Positions 1 through 9,224 of a stretch of DNA of 64,000 nucleotides are shown in pieces (position 1 is the stretch's first letter; each line of letters starts with the position of its first letter). The DNA comes from Saccharibacillus sacchari DSM 19268 (GTDB lineage Bacteria; Bacillota; Bacilli; Paenibacillales; Paenibacillaceae). The DNA lies in assembly GCF_000585395.1 (NCBI RefSeq), contig NZ_KK073875.1:4995328-5059327 (forward strand), in the 5' to 3' direction. Made by a program: the position numbers and the translations under genes. The notes under the pieces are model-generated. The model did no database searches. It had not been told where the DNA came from and was given only the letters and a program-made list of their open reading frames with translations.

Positions 1-661
1 CGTAACTTTCCCGCTTCAATACTTGGTCTTCCGAAGCCGTGATCGACAGGGCAGGCATTTGCGTTTTGCTCAAATCGCCTTTCCCTTCGGCATACGAAGC
101 GAGGAAGAAAATACCCGCGATCCGATCTGTATGTTCAACTGCATAACGGGCCGCAAATGGTCCGCCGAGCGAGTGCCCGCCTATCGCGAACGTCTCGTCC
201 GGATATTTGTCTTGTACTTTTTCGGCTTCGTTTTGTCCCAGAAACGCGAAGTTGAACGGCATCTTCACAACCACCACATGCCGCCCGGTTGCTGCCAGGT
301 CACGCGCAAACGGAGCATACACTTCCGGCTTCACGCGTCCCCCGGGATAGAAAATAACGCCAGGTTGCTTCACCGCCACCGTACTATCCGACCCGATCGC
401 GGGTTCAAATTCGATCCAATCATCCGTTTGCGACACCGCTACGGCATCATCGCTTTTCAAAGCAGCAAGAGCCTCTTCGGATGGCTTGTACGGCGTGCTC
501 ACATACACGACGGCAGCCGCAATCAATACAAGCACCAGCACCAACACAATCGTCAGGATCAAGCGTCCTTTGCGGCGCGGCGTTCCTCCGGTCTTGTTTG
601 GTCTGCCTCTTCGTTTTCCGCTATCGAACGGCTGAATCGGCGCTTTCGATCCTGTTAACAT
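1..661 (-). CDS. alpha/beta hydrolase, membrane-anchored (3' end cut by window edge)
   Basis: This is an alpha/beta-hydrolase-fold protein of the dienelactone hydrolase-like kind; the substrate cannot be told from sequence. Translation from the ATG at 661 gives 220 codons and then runs off the left edge. Residues about 1-28 are basic, followed by one hydrophobic segment (ILTIVLVLVLVLIAAAVVYV), so the enzyme is probably tethered to the outer face of the membrane. The nucleophile elbow GGHSLGG is present near residue 168, after an oxyanion-type YPGG motif. The start is set by an AAGGAGG site at about 672-678 with good spacing. The C-terminal Asp and His of the triad would lie outside the window. 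Confidence 0.85.
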   Translation of the reverse strand, partial: MLTGSKAPIQPFDSGKRRGRPNKTGGTPRRKGRLILTIVLVLVLVLIAAAVVYVSTPYKPSEEALAALKSDDAVAVSQTDDWIEFEPAIGSDSTVAVKQPGVIFYPGGRVKPEVYAPFARDLAATGRHVVVVKMPFNFAFLGQNEAEKVQDKYPDETFAIGGHSLGGPFAARYAVEHTDRIAGIFFLASYAEGKGDLSKTQMPALSITASEDQVLKRESY

Positions 662-755
662 GACAACTTCCTCCTTACATCCAATAAGTTTCCCCGTCCC
701 ATTATAAAGAATCGCGACGAGTCCGGCAAAGGCAGTCCGGTATTTTTTACATATC

Positions 756-800
756 GCAAAAAAGCCCGCGTCTCCGGTTAACGGAATGGACACGGGCTTT
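756..800 (-). terminator. rho-independent terminator after KDPG aldolase
   Basis: Read on the minus strand, GAAAGCCCGTGTC pairs with GACGCGGGCTTT and is followed by a T run. It lies downstream of the aldolase stop at 917. Confidence 0.75.
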
Positions 801-916
801 CGGCTCTATTACCGTGACCGTATCCGATTTTCGAGTTGCGCGGACGAACCTTTCTTGAAACGGAAAGGGTTCGATCCGCGCGCAAACCTCGTATCACAAG
901 CGGTCAAAGTACTCAT

Positions 917-1585
917 TTAGCTGTTTTTGGCTTGACGATAGGCTTCCGCGTACTGCGCCGCCTTTTCCCGAATCTTCGTCATATCGCCTGTTTTCAACGC
1001 TTCGCTGGTCAGATCGGAGCCGATTCCGACCGCCACGGCTCCTCCTGCGATCCAGTCACCCAGGTTGTCCACGGATACGCCGCCTGTCGGCATCAAATTC
1101 GCTTGCGGTACAGGACCTTTAAGCGTTTTGATAATCGAAGGCTCGAACATATTTCCCGGGAAAAGTTTCATGACGTCCGCGCCCAGTTCCAATCCTTTTA
1201 ACAGATCAGAGATCGTTACGACACCAGGCATCACCGGAACGCGATACAGATTGCACATTTTGATCGTCTCTTCGTTCAATGCGGGCGAAACGACGAACTG
1301 CGAACCCGCCATGATCGCCATACGCGCCGTAACCGGCTCAAGCACCGTGCCTGCACCGATAACCGCAAAACGATCGGAATCTTGTGGCGCTTCAGGGTTA
1401 TATACGCGGCTCAAACGCTCGATGGCTTGGAGCGCGTTAGGCACAGTCATGGTGATTTCGATAATCTTCACGCCGCCTGCAATCGCTTGTTCAGCCATTT
1501 CCACCACTTGTTCCGGAGAATCTCCCCGCAGAACCGCGACCACGCCGCAGTCCAAAATGCGTTGCAGCACTTTAATTTTCTTCAT
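917..1585 (-). CDS. kdgA: 2-dehydro-3-deoxyphosphogluconate / 4-hydroxy-2-oxoglutarate aldolase
   Basis: A class I aldolase of 222 residues that splits 2-keto-3-deoxy-6-phosphogluconate into pyruvate and glyceraldehyde-3-phosphate (Entner-Doudoroff and hexuronate degradation). The whole protein is one TIM-barrel of the KDPG/KHG family. The Schiff-base lysine is K140 in DVMKLFPG, the general acid/base glutamate is E43 in IIEITMTVP, and the GAGTV and VVSPALN phosphate/substrate motifs are present. Length matches the family. No other sugar-acid genes are next to it, so it is probably a stand-alone unit with its own terminator. A catabolite-repression-like site lies about 82-95 bp upstream of the start. 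Confidence 0.93.
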   Translation of the reverse strand: MKKIKVLQRILDCGVVAVLRGDSPEQVVEMAEQAIAGGVKIIEITMTVPNALQAIERLSRVYNPEAPQDSDRFAVIGAGTVLEPVTARMAIMAGSQFVVSPALNEETIKMCNLYRVPVMPGVVTISDLLKGLELGADVMKLFPGNMFEPSIIKTLKGPVPQANLMPTGGVSVDNLGDWIAGGAVAVGIGSDLTSEALKTGDMTKIREKAAQYAEAYRQAKNS

Positions 1586-1666
1586 TAAGCTTCCTCATTC
1601 CTCTCCGATTCCGGCCGTGTACGGCGATTACGCCCGGCAATTTGTTCGATCCCTCATCCGCCGCTA

Positions 1667-1680
1667 TGTACTCGCTTTCA
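1667..1680. promoter_or_regulatory. candidate cre (CcpA) site upstream of kdgA
   Basis: TGTACTCGCTTTCA matches the cre consensus TGWAANCGNTNWCA with one mismatch on either strand. Its place upstream of a sugar-acid catabolic gene fits carbon catabolite control. Short degenerate motifs like this occur by chance, so this stays tentative. Confidence 0.35.
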
Positions 1681-1954
1681 TTGTGCGCTATGCCGTTTTC
1701 CGGTGTCAATGAAAAAACGAAAATAAACCGATTAAGCACGTTCATTTCATTTTGGCGAAGGACCAACTGTCTCGTTTGAAACGAACACGTTCCTGACGCA
1801 TCAAGAAGCTTTTTCACGCATTCAAGTCTTTTTTCCGTCCAGATCTAAAAAACAAAGAAAAATCGAAAAAATTGTAAATGCTCGCCAACCCGCACTACTG
1901 CAAGGATTTGGAAAGAAAACCTGGGTACATGGGGCTTTTTTGAGCTTGCTCGGC

Positions 1955-1980
1955 GTTTCATCCTAAAAAAGCGGTGGTAA
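1955..1980 (+). promoter_or_regulatory. possible SigB-type promoter of KGG-repeat gene
   Basis: GTTTCA, 14 nt, TGGTAA resembles the SigB consensus GTTTAA-N12-15-GGGTAT (5/6 and 4/6 matches). The predicted start point lies about 40 nt before the ATG at 2026. The same 14-nt spacing is seen in the much better catalase promoter in this window. Confidence 0.4.
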
Positions 1981-2025
1981 ATAGTTGGTGCACGCGGCAA
2001 TAACAACTACTGAGGAGTGATTGAG

Positions 2026-2277
2026 ATGGCAAACAGTCAGTCGGGCAACAAGAAAATGAGTCGCGAAGAAGCCGGTCGTCTGGGCGGAGAAGCTACGGCG
2101 AAAAAGCACAGCCGGGAGTTCTACCAGGATATCGGACGCAAAGGCGGCAAAGCTACGGCGAAATCGCACAGTCGGGAATTTTATCAAGAAATCGGACGCA
2201 AGGGCGGAGAAGCAACTTCCAATTCCCACGACAAGGACTTTTACCGGGAGATCGGACGCAAAGGCGGTCAGAAGTAA
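2026..2277 (+). CDS. KGG-repeat general stress protein (GsiB-like hydrophilin)
   Basis: An 83-residue, very hydrophilic protein made of a 20-residue repeat. (K/L)GG triplets recur at residues 19-21, 39-41, 59-61 and 79-81, each preceded by REFYQ-IGRKGG-type sequence. This is the KGG/con-10 family to which the B. subtilis general stress protein GsiB belongs; such proteins are thought to protect cells during desiccation and other stress, without a known enzymatic role. The ATG at 2026 has GGAG 8 nt upstream; an in-frame GTG at 2017 overlaps that site and is unlikely. The gene is a single transcription unit with a SigB-like promoter and a strong terminator. Confidence 0.85.
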   Translation: MANSQSGNKKMSREEAGRLGGEATAKKHSREFYQDIGRKGGKATAKSHSREFYQEIGRKGGEATSNSHDKDFYREIGRKGGQK

Positions 2278-2321
2278 TTTCGAATATGGGCAGACCGCTG
2301 AACCTACGTTTATTTCCCTCG

Positions 2322-2384
2322 CGCGCGCCAAACGAAAGAACCGATCATGCCGATTCGATTCTTTCGTTTGGACGTGCCTTTTTT
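2322..2384 (+). terminator. long-stem terminator after KGG-repeat gene
   Basis: CCAAACGAAAGAA (2328-2340) pairs perfectly with TTCTTTCGTTTGG (2359-2371), with an 18-nt loop, then CCTTTTTTG. A 13-bp stem followed by a T run fits an intrinsic terminator. Confidence 0.7.
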
Positions 2385-2575
2385 GCGTTGGGCAGCTTTT
2401 TCCCGTCGAATGGACGATTTGTTTTCGGGACTTTGCTAGAAAAAAGTAACGGCATGTGTTAGACTGTTTAGAAAATTTAGCTTCATGCTTGGTCGGGTTT
2501 TCGCAAGTTCTTGCTTTGCTCGTTAACCGCGCTAAAGCTGTCATTTTAATATATCGTTCTGGGGGGAAAGTCATT

Positions 2576-4261
2576 ATGGCACCGAAAAAAATGCGTTCCG
2601 ACATGATCAAAAAAGGATTCGACCGCGCACCGCACCGCAGTCTTTTGCGTGCAGCCGGAGTTAAAGAAGAAGATTTCGGCAAACCGTTTATCGCGGTCTG
2701 CAACTCTTATATCGATATCGTACCGGGTCACGTGCACTTGCAAGAATTCGGTAAGATCGTGAAGGATGCGATCCGCGAAGCCGGCGGCGTACCGTTCGAG
2801 TTTAACACGATCGGGGTCGACGACGGGATCGCCATGGGCCATATCGGCATGCGTTATTCCCTGCCAAGTCGTGAAATCATCGCCGATTCGGTAGAAACGG
2901 TCGTCTCCGCGCACTGGTTTGACGGCATGGTCTGCATCCCGAACTGCGATAAGATCACGCCGGGCATGCTGATGGGCGCTCTGCGCGTCAACATCCCGAC
3001 CCTCTTCGTCAGCGGCGGACCGATGAAAGCCGGCAAAGACAAGAACGGCCGCTCGATCTCGCTGACTTCGGTCTTCGAAGGCGTAGGCGCTCACCAAGTC
3101 GGCAAGATCGACGACCAAACTTTGCTTGAACTCGAACAATACGGCTGTCCGACCTGCGGATCATGTTCGGGCATGTTCACGGCAAACTCGATGAACTGTC
3201 TGGCTGAAGCGCTCGGCTTGGCTATGCCGGGTAACGGCACGATTCTCGCCGTTGCTCCGGAACGCCGCGAGTTCGTTCGTCAATCGGCTACCCAGTTGAT
3301 GGAACTGATCAAGCTGGATCTGAAACCGCGCGATATCGTAACGGTTGAAGCGATCGACAATGCTTTCGCGCTGGATATGGCGATGGGCGGATCGACCAAT
3401 ACGGTTCTGCATACTCTGGCGCTGGCTCAAGAAGCGGGCATCGAGTATCCGATCGAACGCATCAACGAAGTGGCGAACCGCGTTCCTCACTTGGCGAAAC
3501 TCGCTCCGGCATCCGACTGGCATATCGAAGACGTGCACAATGCGGGCGGCGTAAGCGCCGTGTTGAACGAACTGCTCAAAAAACCGGGCGCGCTGCATGC
3601 GGATCGCATCACGGTAACAGGCAAAACGATTCGCGAGAACGTTGAAGGACAAGAAATCCAAAATACCGAAGTGATCCATAAGATCGACAATCCGCATTCC
3701 GAACGCGGCGGCTTGGCTGTTCTGTTCGGGAACCTGGCTCCGGAAGGCGCGATCATCAAGGTCGGCGCGGTTGACGCTTCGGTGGGCGGCTATCACAGAG
3801 GCCCGGCAATCTGCTTCGACTCCCAAGAAGACGCGCTGGAAGGCATCGCGAAAGGCCAGATCAAAGAAGGCCATGTCGTCGTTATCCGCTATGAAGGACC
3901 TAAAGGCGGACCGGGCATGCCGGAAATGCTGGCTCCGACTTCGCAAATCGTCGGCATGGGCCTGGGCGCCAAAGTCGGCCTGATCACGGACGGACGCTTC
4001 TCGGGCGCATCCCGCGGAATCAGTATCGGCCACATCTCGCCGGAAGCGGCAGAAGGCGGACCGATCGCCTTCGTGGAAGACGGAGACTTCATTGAGCTGG
4101 ACTTGAACAAGCGCACGATCCAATTGGAGATCAGCGACGAAGAATTCGCTGCTCGCCGCGCGAACTGGAAAGGCTTCGAGCCGAAGGTGAAGACCGGCTA
4201 TCTGGCTCGTTACTCTAAGCTCGTGACCAATGCGAGCATGGGCGGAATCATGAAAATTTAA
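2576..4261 (+). CDS. ilvD: dihydroxy-acid dehydratase
   Basis: Catalyses the dehydration of 2,3-dihydroxy-isovalerate and 2,3-dihydroxy-3-methylvalerate to the 2-keto acids, the third common step of valine/isoleucine synthesis. The protein is 561 residues, the usual IlvD length, and shows the cluster cysteines at about C42, C124 (PNCDK) and C197 (TCGSCSGM), plus the conserved C-terminal GRFSGASRG motif near the active-site serine. The ATG at 2576 follows a GGGGGG stretch at 2561-2566; upstream codons in frame lack family similarity. It stands alone here, away from other ilv/leu genes, and ends at its own terminator. Confidence 0.97.
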   Translation: MAPKKMRSDMIKKGFDRAPHRSLLRAAGVKEEDFGKPFIAVCNSYIDIVPGHVHLQEFGKIVKDAIREAGGVPFEFNTIGVDDGIAMGHIGMRYSLPSREIIADSVETVVSAHWFDGMVCIPNCDKITPGMLMGALRVNIPTLFVSGGPMKAGKDKNGRSISLTSVFEGVGAHQVGKIDDQTLLELEQYGCPTCGSCSGMFTANSMNCLAEALGLAMPGNGTILAVAPERREFVRQSATQLMELIKLDLKPRDIVTVEAIDNAFALDMAMGGSTNTVLHTLALAQEAGIEYPIERINEVANRVPHLAKLAPASDWHIEDVHNAGGVSAVLNELLKKPGALHADRITVTGKTIRENVEGQEIQNTEVIHKIDNPHSERGGLAVLFGNLAPEGAIIKVGAVDASVGGYHRGPAICFDSQEDALEGIAKGQIKEGHVVVIRYEGPKGGPGMPEMLAPTSQIVGMGLGAKVGLITDGRFSGASRGISIGHISPEAAEGGPIAFVEDGDFIELDLNKRTIQLEISDEEFAARRANWKGFEPKVKTGYLARYSKLVTNASMGGIMKI

Positions 4262-4268
4262 TGTAGAC

Positions 4269-4302
4269 AAAGCCCGGAGACTTCGGTTTCCGGGCTTTTT
4301 TT
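4269..4302 (+). terminator. terminator after ilvD
   Basis: AGCCCGGA (4271-4278) pairs with TCCGGGCT (4289-4296), followed by TTTTTTTG. A classic intrinsic terminator. Confidence 0.9.
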
Positions 4303-4360
4303 GTTGGGGAATTCTTTTTGTTTGGAGCGGGAGGTGGCTGCGAAAAGAATTTTTCAACGT

Positions 4361-4394
4361 CAAAAGCCCGGAGAGCGAGGGCTCCGGGCTTTGT
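4361..4394 (-). terminator. terminator after the deacetylase gene
   Basis: AAAGCCCGGAG (4363-4373) and CTCCGGGCTTT (4382-4392) form an 11-bp stem. It serves the minus-strand gene ending at 4514 and could also back up the ilvD terminator 65 bp away, whose stem sequence is nearly identical. Confidence 0.7.
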
Positions 4395-4513
4395 ATTGAG
4401 GTAGTGTAGGGGAAGAAACGTACACGTCCTGGATCTAAATATACTGATTTTCTACCGGATCGAAATCAATCCTGCAAAGTGACGCCGATACGAGAACGAG
4501 TAATTGAGTCTTT

Positions 4514-5950
4514 TCAGGTAACGGCGCCGGCCGGTTGTTTTTCGGCGGGGATGTTGTCCGAGGCTGCTTTTTCGCCGGTATCTTCAAGTGCGGTGCGGAC
4601 GGGTTCATCCGCGGGTTTGCGTTTGCGGTCTGCTCGTTTATGGTTTTTGAAATCGCGGGTGAGCAAGACGTCCATCGGCATCAGCATGATTTTGGGCACG
4701 AGCAGCTGGGATTGTTCGCCCAGGCGCGACGCGCCGGAAGGATGCAGGACGCCGAGCAGGACTTTAAGATAGACTCGCGTCATTTTGGCAAATAAACCTT
4801 CCGGAAGATCGAGCACCTGGAATCCGAATTGTTCCGGGCCGCGGTTGATCATGCTGACGCCGTATAAGCCTTTCGCTTCGCGCAGCTTCGGATCGCGGCG
4901 AACATGTTCGGCGATTTTGGGCAGGCTCCGTTCCGTCTCGCGCACCATCAGGATTGCGGTCTGCATGGCGGAGCGGGAGCGGCTGCTGAAATCGAATAGC
5001 ATTTTGTTGTCAAAATGCAGTTCCAAAATAGAGTCGCCTTTTTCCAAACGCTCGCCGTCCGCCAGTTCCAGCGTCTGACCCGAATATTTCGTTTGGCGAA
5101 AGTGGAAAAATGGAGCTCCCTCCGCTTCCTGAAGCCGGAAAGCCCATTTGAACGCTTTTTCGTATAACAGCCATCCACCGACCAAAGCACGCTTCATAGG
5201 GGACAGCTTTCGGCCTTTTGCTTTCTGCTCCGCTTTATGCGCTTTTTGCGTAGAAGCCATCAGTCGCTCGACCGTTACGCTGCGGAGCCCTTTCGCGTAA
5301 GCTTCTTCCAGAAAACGTTCGAGTGCGCGAATCATATTTTCAGGAGCCTCGTCATTTGCTCCAAGCGTAGCCCCGCAGTCATGCAACACAAGCACCTCGC
5401 CGCCGCGCATTTTTCGACGCATGCGTTTGAGCAAGCGATCTTCGCCGAGCCGTTTGCGCCAATCGCCAAAAATGCCGGACCAGAGCACCAACTTCAACTC
5501 ATGCCGGCCGACCAAGTCGAACAGGTTGACGATGCCCCAAGGCGGACGGTAATACACGGAACGCTGTCCGGTTACGCGCTCGATTACTTCGTTGGTGCGA
5601 TTCACCTGTTTGCGTACCGAGCCGGGCCACATTAACCAGTTCGCGCGGTGCACATAGTTATGAATGCCGATGCCGTGACCTTCCGCTTGCATGCGTTTCA
5701 GCAGCTCGGGATGTTGAGCAGCGTGCGAGCCAACGACAAAAAACGTCGCTTTTGCTTCATAACGCTTCAACATGTCGAGCAACTGCGCCGTATATCGCGG
5801 GTCCGGTCCGTCATCGAAGGTCATGGCGAACTCCGTTTCGCTCGTGCCCTTGCGGAAAGCCCGGAATCCGAAAATCCGGCTGATCAACCCCGGAATGAAT
5901 GCGTAAAAAGATGATAAGTAAAATAGCCATATCAGCAAGGTCGTTTCCAT
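4514..5950 (-). CDS. polysaccharide deacetylase with C-terminal YkoP-like domain
   Basis: A 478-residue protein. Residues 1-25 form a hydrophobic N-terminal anchor. Residues about 40-230 are a NodB/CE4 deacetylase with all motifs: TFDDGPD (metal Asp at 46-47), HNYVH (H97, H101), RPPWG (135-139), GDW and LVLHD (187-191). These enzymes remove N-acetyl groups from peptidoglycan or similar glycans outside the membrane. Residues about 255-450 resemble the YkoP protein family (for example LELADGERLEKGDSILELHF), which in B. subtilis is encoded as a separate gene; here the two are fused. The ATG at 5950 has a GGAG site; an upstream in-frame start at 6022 would add 24 uncharacteristic residues. Confidence 0.88.
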   Translation of the reverse strand: METTLLIWLFYLSSFYAFIPGLISRIFGFRAFRKGTSETEFAMTFDDGPDPRYTAQLLDMLKRYEAKATFFVVGSHAAQHPELLKRMQAEGHGIGIHNYVHRANWLMWPGSVRKQVNRTNEVIERVTGQRSVYYRPPWGIVNLFDLVGRHELKLVLWSGIFGDWRKRLGEDRLLKRMRRKMRGGEVLVLHDCGATLGANDEAPENMIRALERFLEEAYAKGLRSVTVERLMASTQKAHKAEQKAKGRKLSPMKRALVGGWLLYEKAFKWAFRLQEAEGAPFFHFRQTKYSGQTLELADGERLEKGDSILELHFDNKMLFDFSSRSRSAMQTAILMVRETERSLPKIAEHVRRDPKLREAKGLYGVSMINRGPEQFGFQVLDLPEGLFAKMTRVYLKVLLGVLHPSGASRLGEQSQLLVPKIMLMPMDVLLTRDFKNHKRADRKRKPADEPVRTALEDTGEKAASDNIPAEKQPAGAVT

Positions 5951-6105
5951 TTCCGCTCTCCGTTTCTCTATTTTGAAGTTCGGGCAAGAGTTTTTGAACA
6001 TTCTATTGCTCGCCGTCATCACTTTATTTTATCATAGGAATTAATGGAATCAATCCAAAAGTACGGACTTTCACGGTCTGACATCCCTTGCAAAGGAGCC
6101 TATTC

Positions 6106-7311
6106 ATGATATCGTTGTACCGGAAATACTGGCGAACTGCTTTTGACATTGCCCTGATCGTACTGACTATCTATTTGGTCATGTTGGCATTCAGTTGGCT
6201 GTACGGCATCGCGGCACCTGTCTTTTTATCCATTGTCGTCTTTTTGATCATCGAACCTTTTGCCCGCTTTTTGCATCGCAGAAAATTACCCAAACCGTTG
6301 GCCTCCGCCATCTCGGTACTCCTCTTCGTTTCGGTCATTTTGGGAGCTTTATTCGGCGCAGGCTTGATTTTCGTCTCGCAGATTGCGCGACTCGCCGATA
6401 ACTTGCCGGAGTATACCGCCATCATTCAGGTTCAATTTGCGAATCTAACCGAATTTTTACATAGCGAGCTGAATGCTCTTCCGGCTGGAACCGTGGAAAA
6501 AGCCAATGAATACTTTGCCCTGTTCACGGATCAATTGGCGGGTTGGCTGAAGTTTGCATTCTCGCACGTGCTTGCCTTCCTGACTTCTTTTTCCAGCTTT
6601 ATTGTCAGTTTTACGATCTCGATCATCCTGGCCTTCTTCCTTAGTTCAGAGATCGTTTGGTGGAAAAAGGTCGCTAACGACAAAACGCCGAACACGTTCA
6701 AGCATGCTTACCAGTTTCTGAAAGATCATGTCTTCCGTTCAATCGGCTCTTATCTGAAAGCACAGGCGATTCTGGTTTTTATCACGTTTGCCATCGTTTA
6801 TGCGGGTCTGTTGATTCTGCGCGTAGATAATGCGTTCGCGATTGCGATCGTGTCTGCCCTGTTCGATATATTGCCGCTGCTCGGCGTGCCCGCTATCTTC
6901 ATTCCTTGGGTCATCTATCTGTTCATTGTGGGAAATACAGGCCTCGCGATCGGACTTATTGTTCTTCTTGCAGTCGTGATGCTGACGCGCCAACTGCTCG
7001 AACCTAAAATCGCGGGCAACTCGATCGGGATCTCTTCCGCTTATCTGATGCTCTCCTTCGTTCTGATCTCGACTTCGTTGTTCGGCATGGCCGGTTTGAT
7101 TCTGGCGCCGATTCTGTTGATCCTGATCAAGGAGCTGCTTCAGGAAGGCTATCTGCAACGTTGGATTCGGATGCCGCAGGAGGAATTCGCTGTGCATCCG
7201 CTCAGTCCTTCCGGTGCGCAACCAACGCCTCCTCCTCCGTCGGACCCGCCGCCTGCCGCTCCAAGCGGGAGCCCGTCGGCTTCCGATCCGGATGCCGACG
7301 CACCGGACTAA
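6106..7311 (+). CDS. AI-2E family transporter (YtvI/YrrI/YdbI-like permease)
   Basis: A 401-residue integral membrane protein of the AI-2E exporter superfamily (PF01594). It has about eight membrane segments in the usual pattern: two at the N-terminus, one near residue 65-85, a long soluble stretch (about 90-150), then the C-terminal bundle containing the family sequence SALFDILPLLGVPAIFIPW and the LLEPKIAGNSIGI signature. Members export quorum molecules or move ions (some are Na+/H+ antiporters), so the substrate here is unknown. The C-terminus has an unusual Pro/Ser/Asp-rich cytoplasmic tail of about 40 residues. The ATG at 6106 follows AAAGGAG. Confidence 0.88.
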   Translation: MISLYRKYWRTAFDIALIVLTIYLVMLAFSWLYGIAAPVFLSIVVFLIIEPFARFLHRRKLPKPLASAISVLLFVSVILGALFGAGLIFVSQIARLADNLPEYTAIIQVQFANLTEFLHSELNALPAGTVEKANEYFALFTDQLAGWLKFAFSHVLAFLTSFSSFIVSFTISIILAFFLSSEIVWWKKVANDKTPNTFKHAYQFLKDHVFRSIGSYLKAQAILVFITFAIVYAGLLILRVDNAFAIAIVSALFDILPLLGVPAIFIPWVIYLFIVGNTGLAIGLIVLLAVVMLTRQLLEPKIAGNSIGISSAYLMLSFVLISTSLFGMAGLILAPILLILIKELLQEGYLQRWIRMPQEEFAVHPLSPSGAQPTPPPPSDPPPAAPSGSPSASDPDADAPD

Positions 7312-7323
7312 CCGTATGTACGC

Positions 7324-7353
7324 AGACGTTCCCTGAATGGGAGCGTCTTTTTT
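7324..7353 (+). terminator. terminator after AI-2E family gene
   Basis: GACGTTCCC and GGGAGCGTC form an imperfect stem with a 5-nt loop, followed by TTTTTT. Confidence 0.75.
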
Positions 7354-7412
7354 CATTTGATCCATGCCATGTAAAGTTCAGATGAAAGTTAGATGAAGGA
7401 CGTTTGGTTAAC

Positions 7413-7438
7413 GTTTTAACGATATGCGCTGCGGGTAT
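7413..7438 (+). promoter_or_regulatory. SigB-type promoter of catalase gene
   Basis: GTTTTA (7413-7418), a 14-nt spacer and a perfect GGGTAT (7433-7438) match the SigB consensus very well. The expected start point is about 7446, giving a leader of about 60 nt. In B. subtilis katX is controlled by SigB and SigF, whose promoters are related, so either or both could act here. Confidence 0.75.
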
Positions 7439-7506
7439 AGGATTGACGTATGCCCATTTTATGTAAGGTAATTCCACCATCCGAAGCGAGGGAAAGGGGA
7501 CTTGAC

Positions 7507-9024
7507 GTGAGCGACGAAAAGAAACCGCAAAACGGCAGCGAACAAGAAGAAAACATGACGTTGACGACCAGACAAGGTCATCCCGTACGGGATAACCAGA
7601 ATGTACGCACCGTAGGCAGCCGCGGACCGACCACGTTGGAAAATTACCAGTTTCTTGAGAAGATTACCCATTTTGACCGCGAGCGTATTCCGGAGCGAGT
7701 CGTCCACGCGCGCGGAGCGGGAGCTCACGGCGTCTTTACCGCGTACGGAACAGCCGGCGACGAGCCCGTATCGAAATACACCCGAGCCAAGCTTTTTCAG
7801 GAAAAAGGCAAAGAAACGCCGGTGTTCGTTCGTTTCTCCAGTGTTATTCACGGCGGCCATTCCCCGGAAACGCTGCGCGATCCTCGCGGATTCGCGACCA
7901 AATTTTATACCGAAGACGGCAACTGGGATTTGGTCGGCAACAACCTCAAAGTGTTCTTTATTCGCGACCCGCTGAAGTTCCCGGACATGGTGCATGCGTT
8001 CAAGCCGGACCCGATCACCAACGTGCAGAGCATGGAGCGCTTTTTCGACTTCGTATCGCTCAGCCCGGAAGCGACACATATGGTAACGTTCTTGTTCTCG
8101 CCTTGGGGCATTCCCGCCAATTACCGGCAGATGCAAGGGTCGGGCGTCAATACGTATAAATGGGTCAATACCGAAGGCGAAGCCGTATTGGTCAAGTATC
8201 ATTGGGAGCCGCTGCATCAAGGCGTCAAAAACTTGACCCAGCAGGAGGCCAACTCGATTCAATCGACCGAATTCAATCACGCCACGCTCGACCTGTACGC
8301 AGCGATCGAAAAAGGCGATTATCCCGAATGGGAGCTTTGCGTGCAGATTATGGAAGATCATGAACATCCCGAGCTGGATTTCGATCCGCTCGACGATACC
8401 AAGTTATGGCCGCCGGAGCAGTTCCCATTCCTTCCGGTCGGCAAAATGACGCTGAACCGGAATCCGGAAGATTACTTCACCGAAGTCGAGCAAGCCGCGT
8501 TCGGTACCGGCGTGCTGGTCGACGGCCTGGACTTTTCCGACGATAAAATGCTGCAAGGTCGCACCTTCTCCTACTCCGATACCCAGCGCCACCGCGTCGG
8601 AGCCAACTATTTGCAGCTTCCGATCAACGCGCCGAAAACGCATGTCGCCACCAATCAAAGCGGCGGCCAGATGCAATATAAAGTCGACCGCGCTCCGGGC
8701 CAAAACCCGCACGTTAATTATGAACCTTCATCGATGGGCGGCTTGAAAGAAGCGCCCAAGCCGGGCAAAGACCACGAACCCGAATACCATGCCAAACTGG
8801 TCCGGGCTCCGATCGACCGCCCGAACAACTTCGGCCAAGCCGGCGATACGTACCGCTCGTTCGAAGACTCGGAACGCGACGAACTGATCAACAACCTGGT
8901 CGGCGCGCTGTCGCAATGCAAACCCGATATTCAAGAACGCATGATCGACTACTTTACCCAAGCCGACGCCGACTACGGACGCCGCGTATCCGAAGGCTTG
9001 GCCGCAACAGAAAAGACGCAATAA
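7507..9024 (+). CDS. katX: monofunctional haem catalase, KatX-like
   Basis: Decomposes hydrogen peroxide to water and oxygen. The 505-residue protein is a small-subunit haem catalase with catalytic H67 ([11 protein letters not shown]), the distal Asn pair at 145-146 (LVGNN), and the proximal haem ligand Y356 in [12 protein letters not shown]. The N-terminal sequence [10 protein letters not shown] and the segment after it resemble KatX, the spore-associated catalase of B. subtilis, more than vegetative KatA; that subgroup call is from memory of the families. The GTG at 7507 is chosen because AAAGGGG precedes it at the right distance; an ATG at 7450 would extend into the leader. Confidence 0.92.
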   Translation: MSDEKKPQNGSEQEENMTLTTRQGHPVRDNQNVRTVGSRGPTTLENYQFLEKITHFDRERIPERVVHARGAGAHGVFTAYGTAGDEPVSKYTRAKLFQEKGKETPVFVRFSSVIHGGHSPETLRDPRGFATKFYTEDGNWDLVGNNLKVFFIRDPLKFPDMVHAFKPDPITNVQSMERFFDFVSLSPEATHMVTFLFSPWGIPANYRQMQGSGVNTYKWVNTEGEAVLVKYHWEPLHQGVKNLTQQEANSIQSTEFNHATLDLYAAIEKGDYPEWELCVQIMEDHEHPELDFDPLDDTKLWPPEQFPFLPVGKMTLNRNPEDYFTEVEQAAFGTGVLVDGLDFSDDKMLQGRTFSYSDTQRHRVGANYLQLPINAPKTHVATNQSGGQMQYKVDRAPGQNPHVNYEPSSMGGLKEAPKPGKDHEPEYHAKLVRAPIDRPNNFGQAGDTYRSFEDSERDELINNLVGALSQCKPDIQERMIDYFTQADADYGRRVSEGLAATEKTQ

Positions 9025-9145
9025 GCGGACAATCAGATCCTCGGAAAGCCATTGAAGAAGCCCAAGAAAAAGGCAAAGAATCCTGACCTTACTAAAAGGT
9101 TCAACACGAATCGAACTCGAATCTTATCAGCCCATTCTTTTCATC

Positions 9146-9185
9146 AAAAAGAGCTCCGGACCGAAGTCCGAAGCTCTTTTCTTGT
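9146..9185. terminator. terminator after catalase gene
   Basis: AAAAGAGCT plus CCGGAC pairs with GTCCG plus AGCTCTTTTC around a CGAA tetraloop. It has T runs in both directions. Confidence 0.85.
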
Positions 9186-9224
9186 TTCTTCCCTACCCCA
9201 CTCTCACCGCTTAAAGTTTCGGGG

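Larger units (their letters stand above)
1586..2025. other. intergenic region between divergent kdgA and KGG-protein gene
   Basis: 440 bp without a convincing gene. It holds a cre-like site (1667-1680), a perfect inverted repeat CGTTTGAAACG (1773-1783) directly followed by the imperfect palindrome GAACACGTTC (1783-1792), which together look like a regulator-binding site for the kdgA side, and a SigB-like promoter (1955-1980) for the + strand gene. An 81-codon minus-strand ORF at 1572-1817 overlaps kdgA and has no recognisable features. Confidence 0.6.

Noticed and set aside
1572..1817. 81-codon minus-strand ORF upstream of kdgA
   Set aside because: Overlaps the kdgA start, no good ribosome site, no similarity; more likely leader or promoter DNA.
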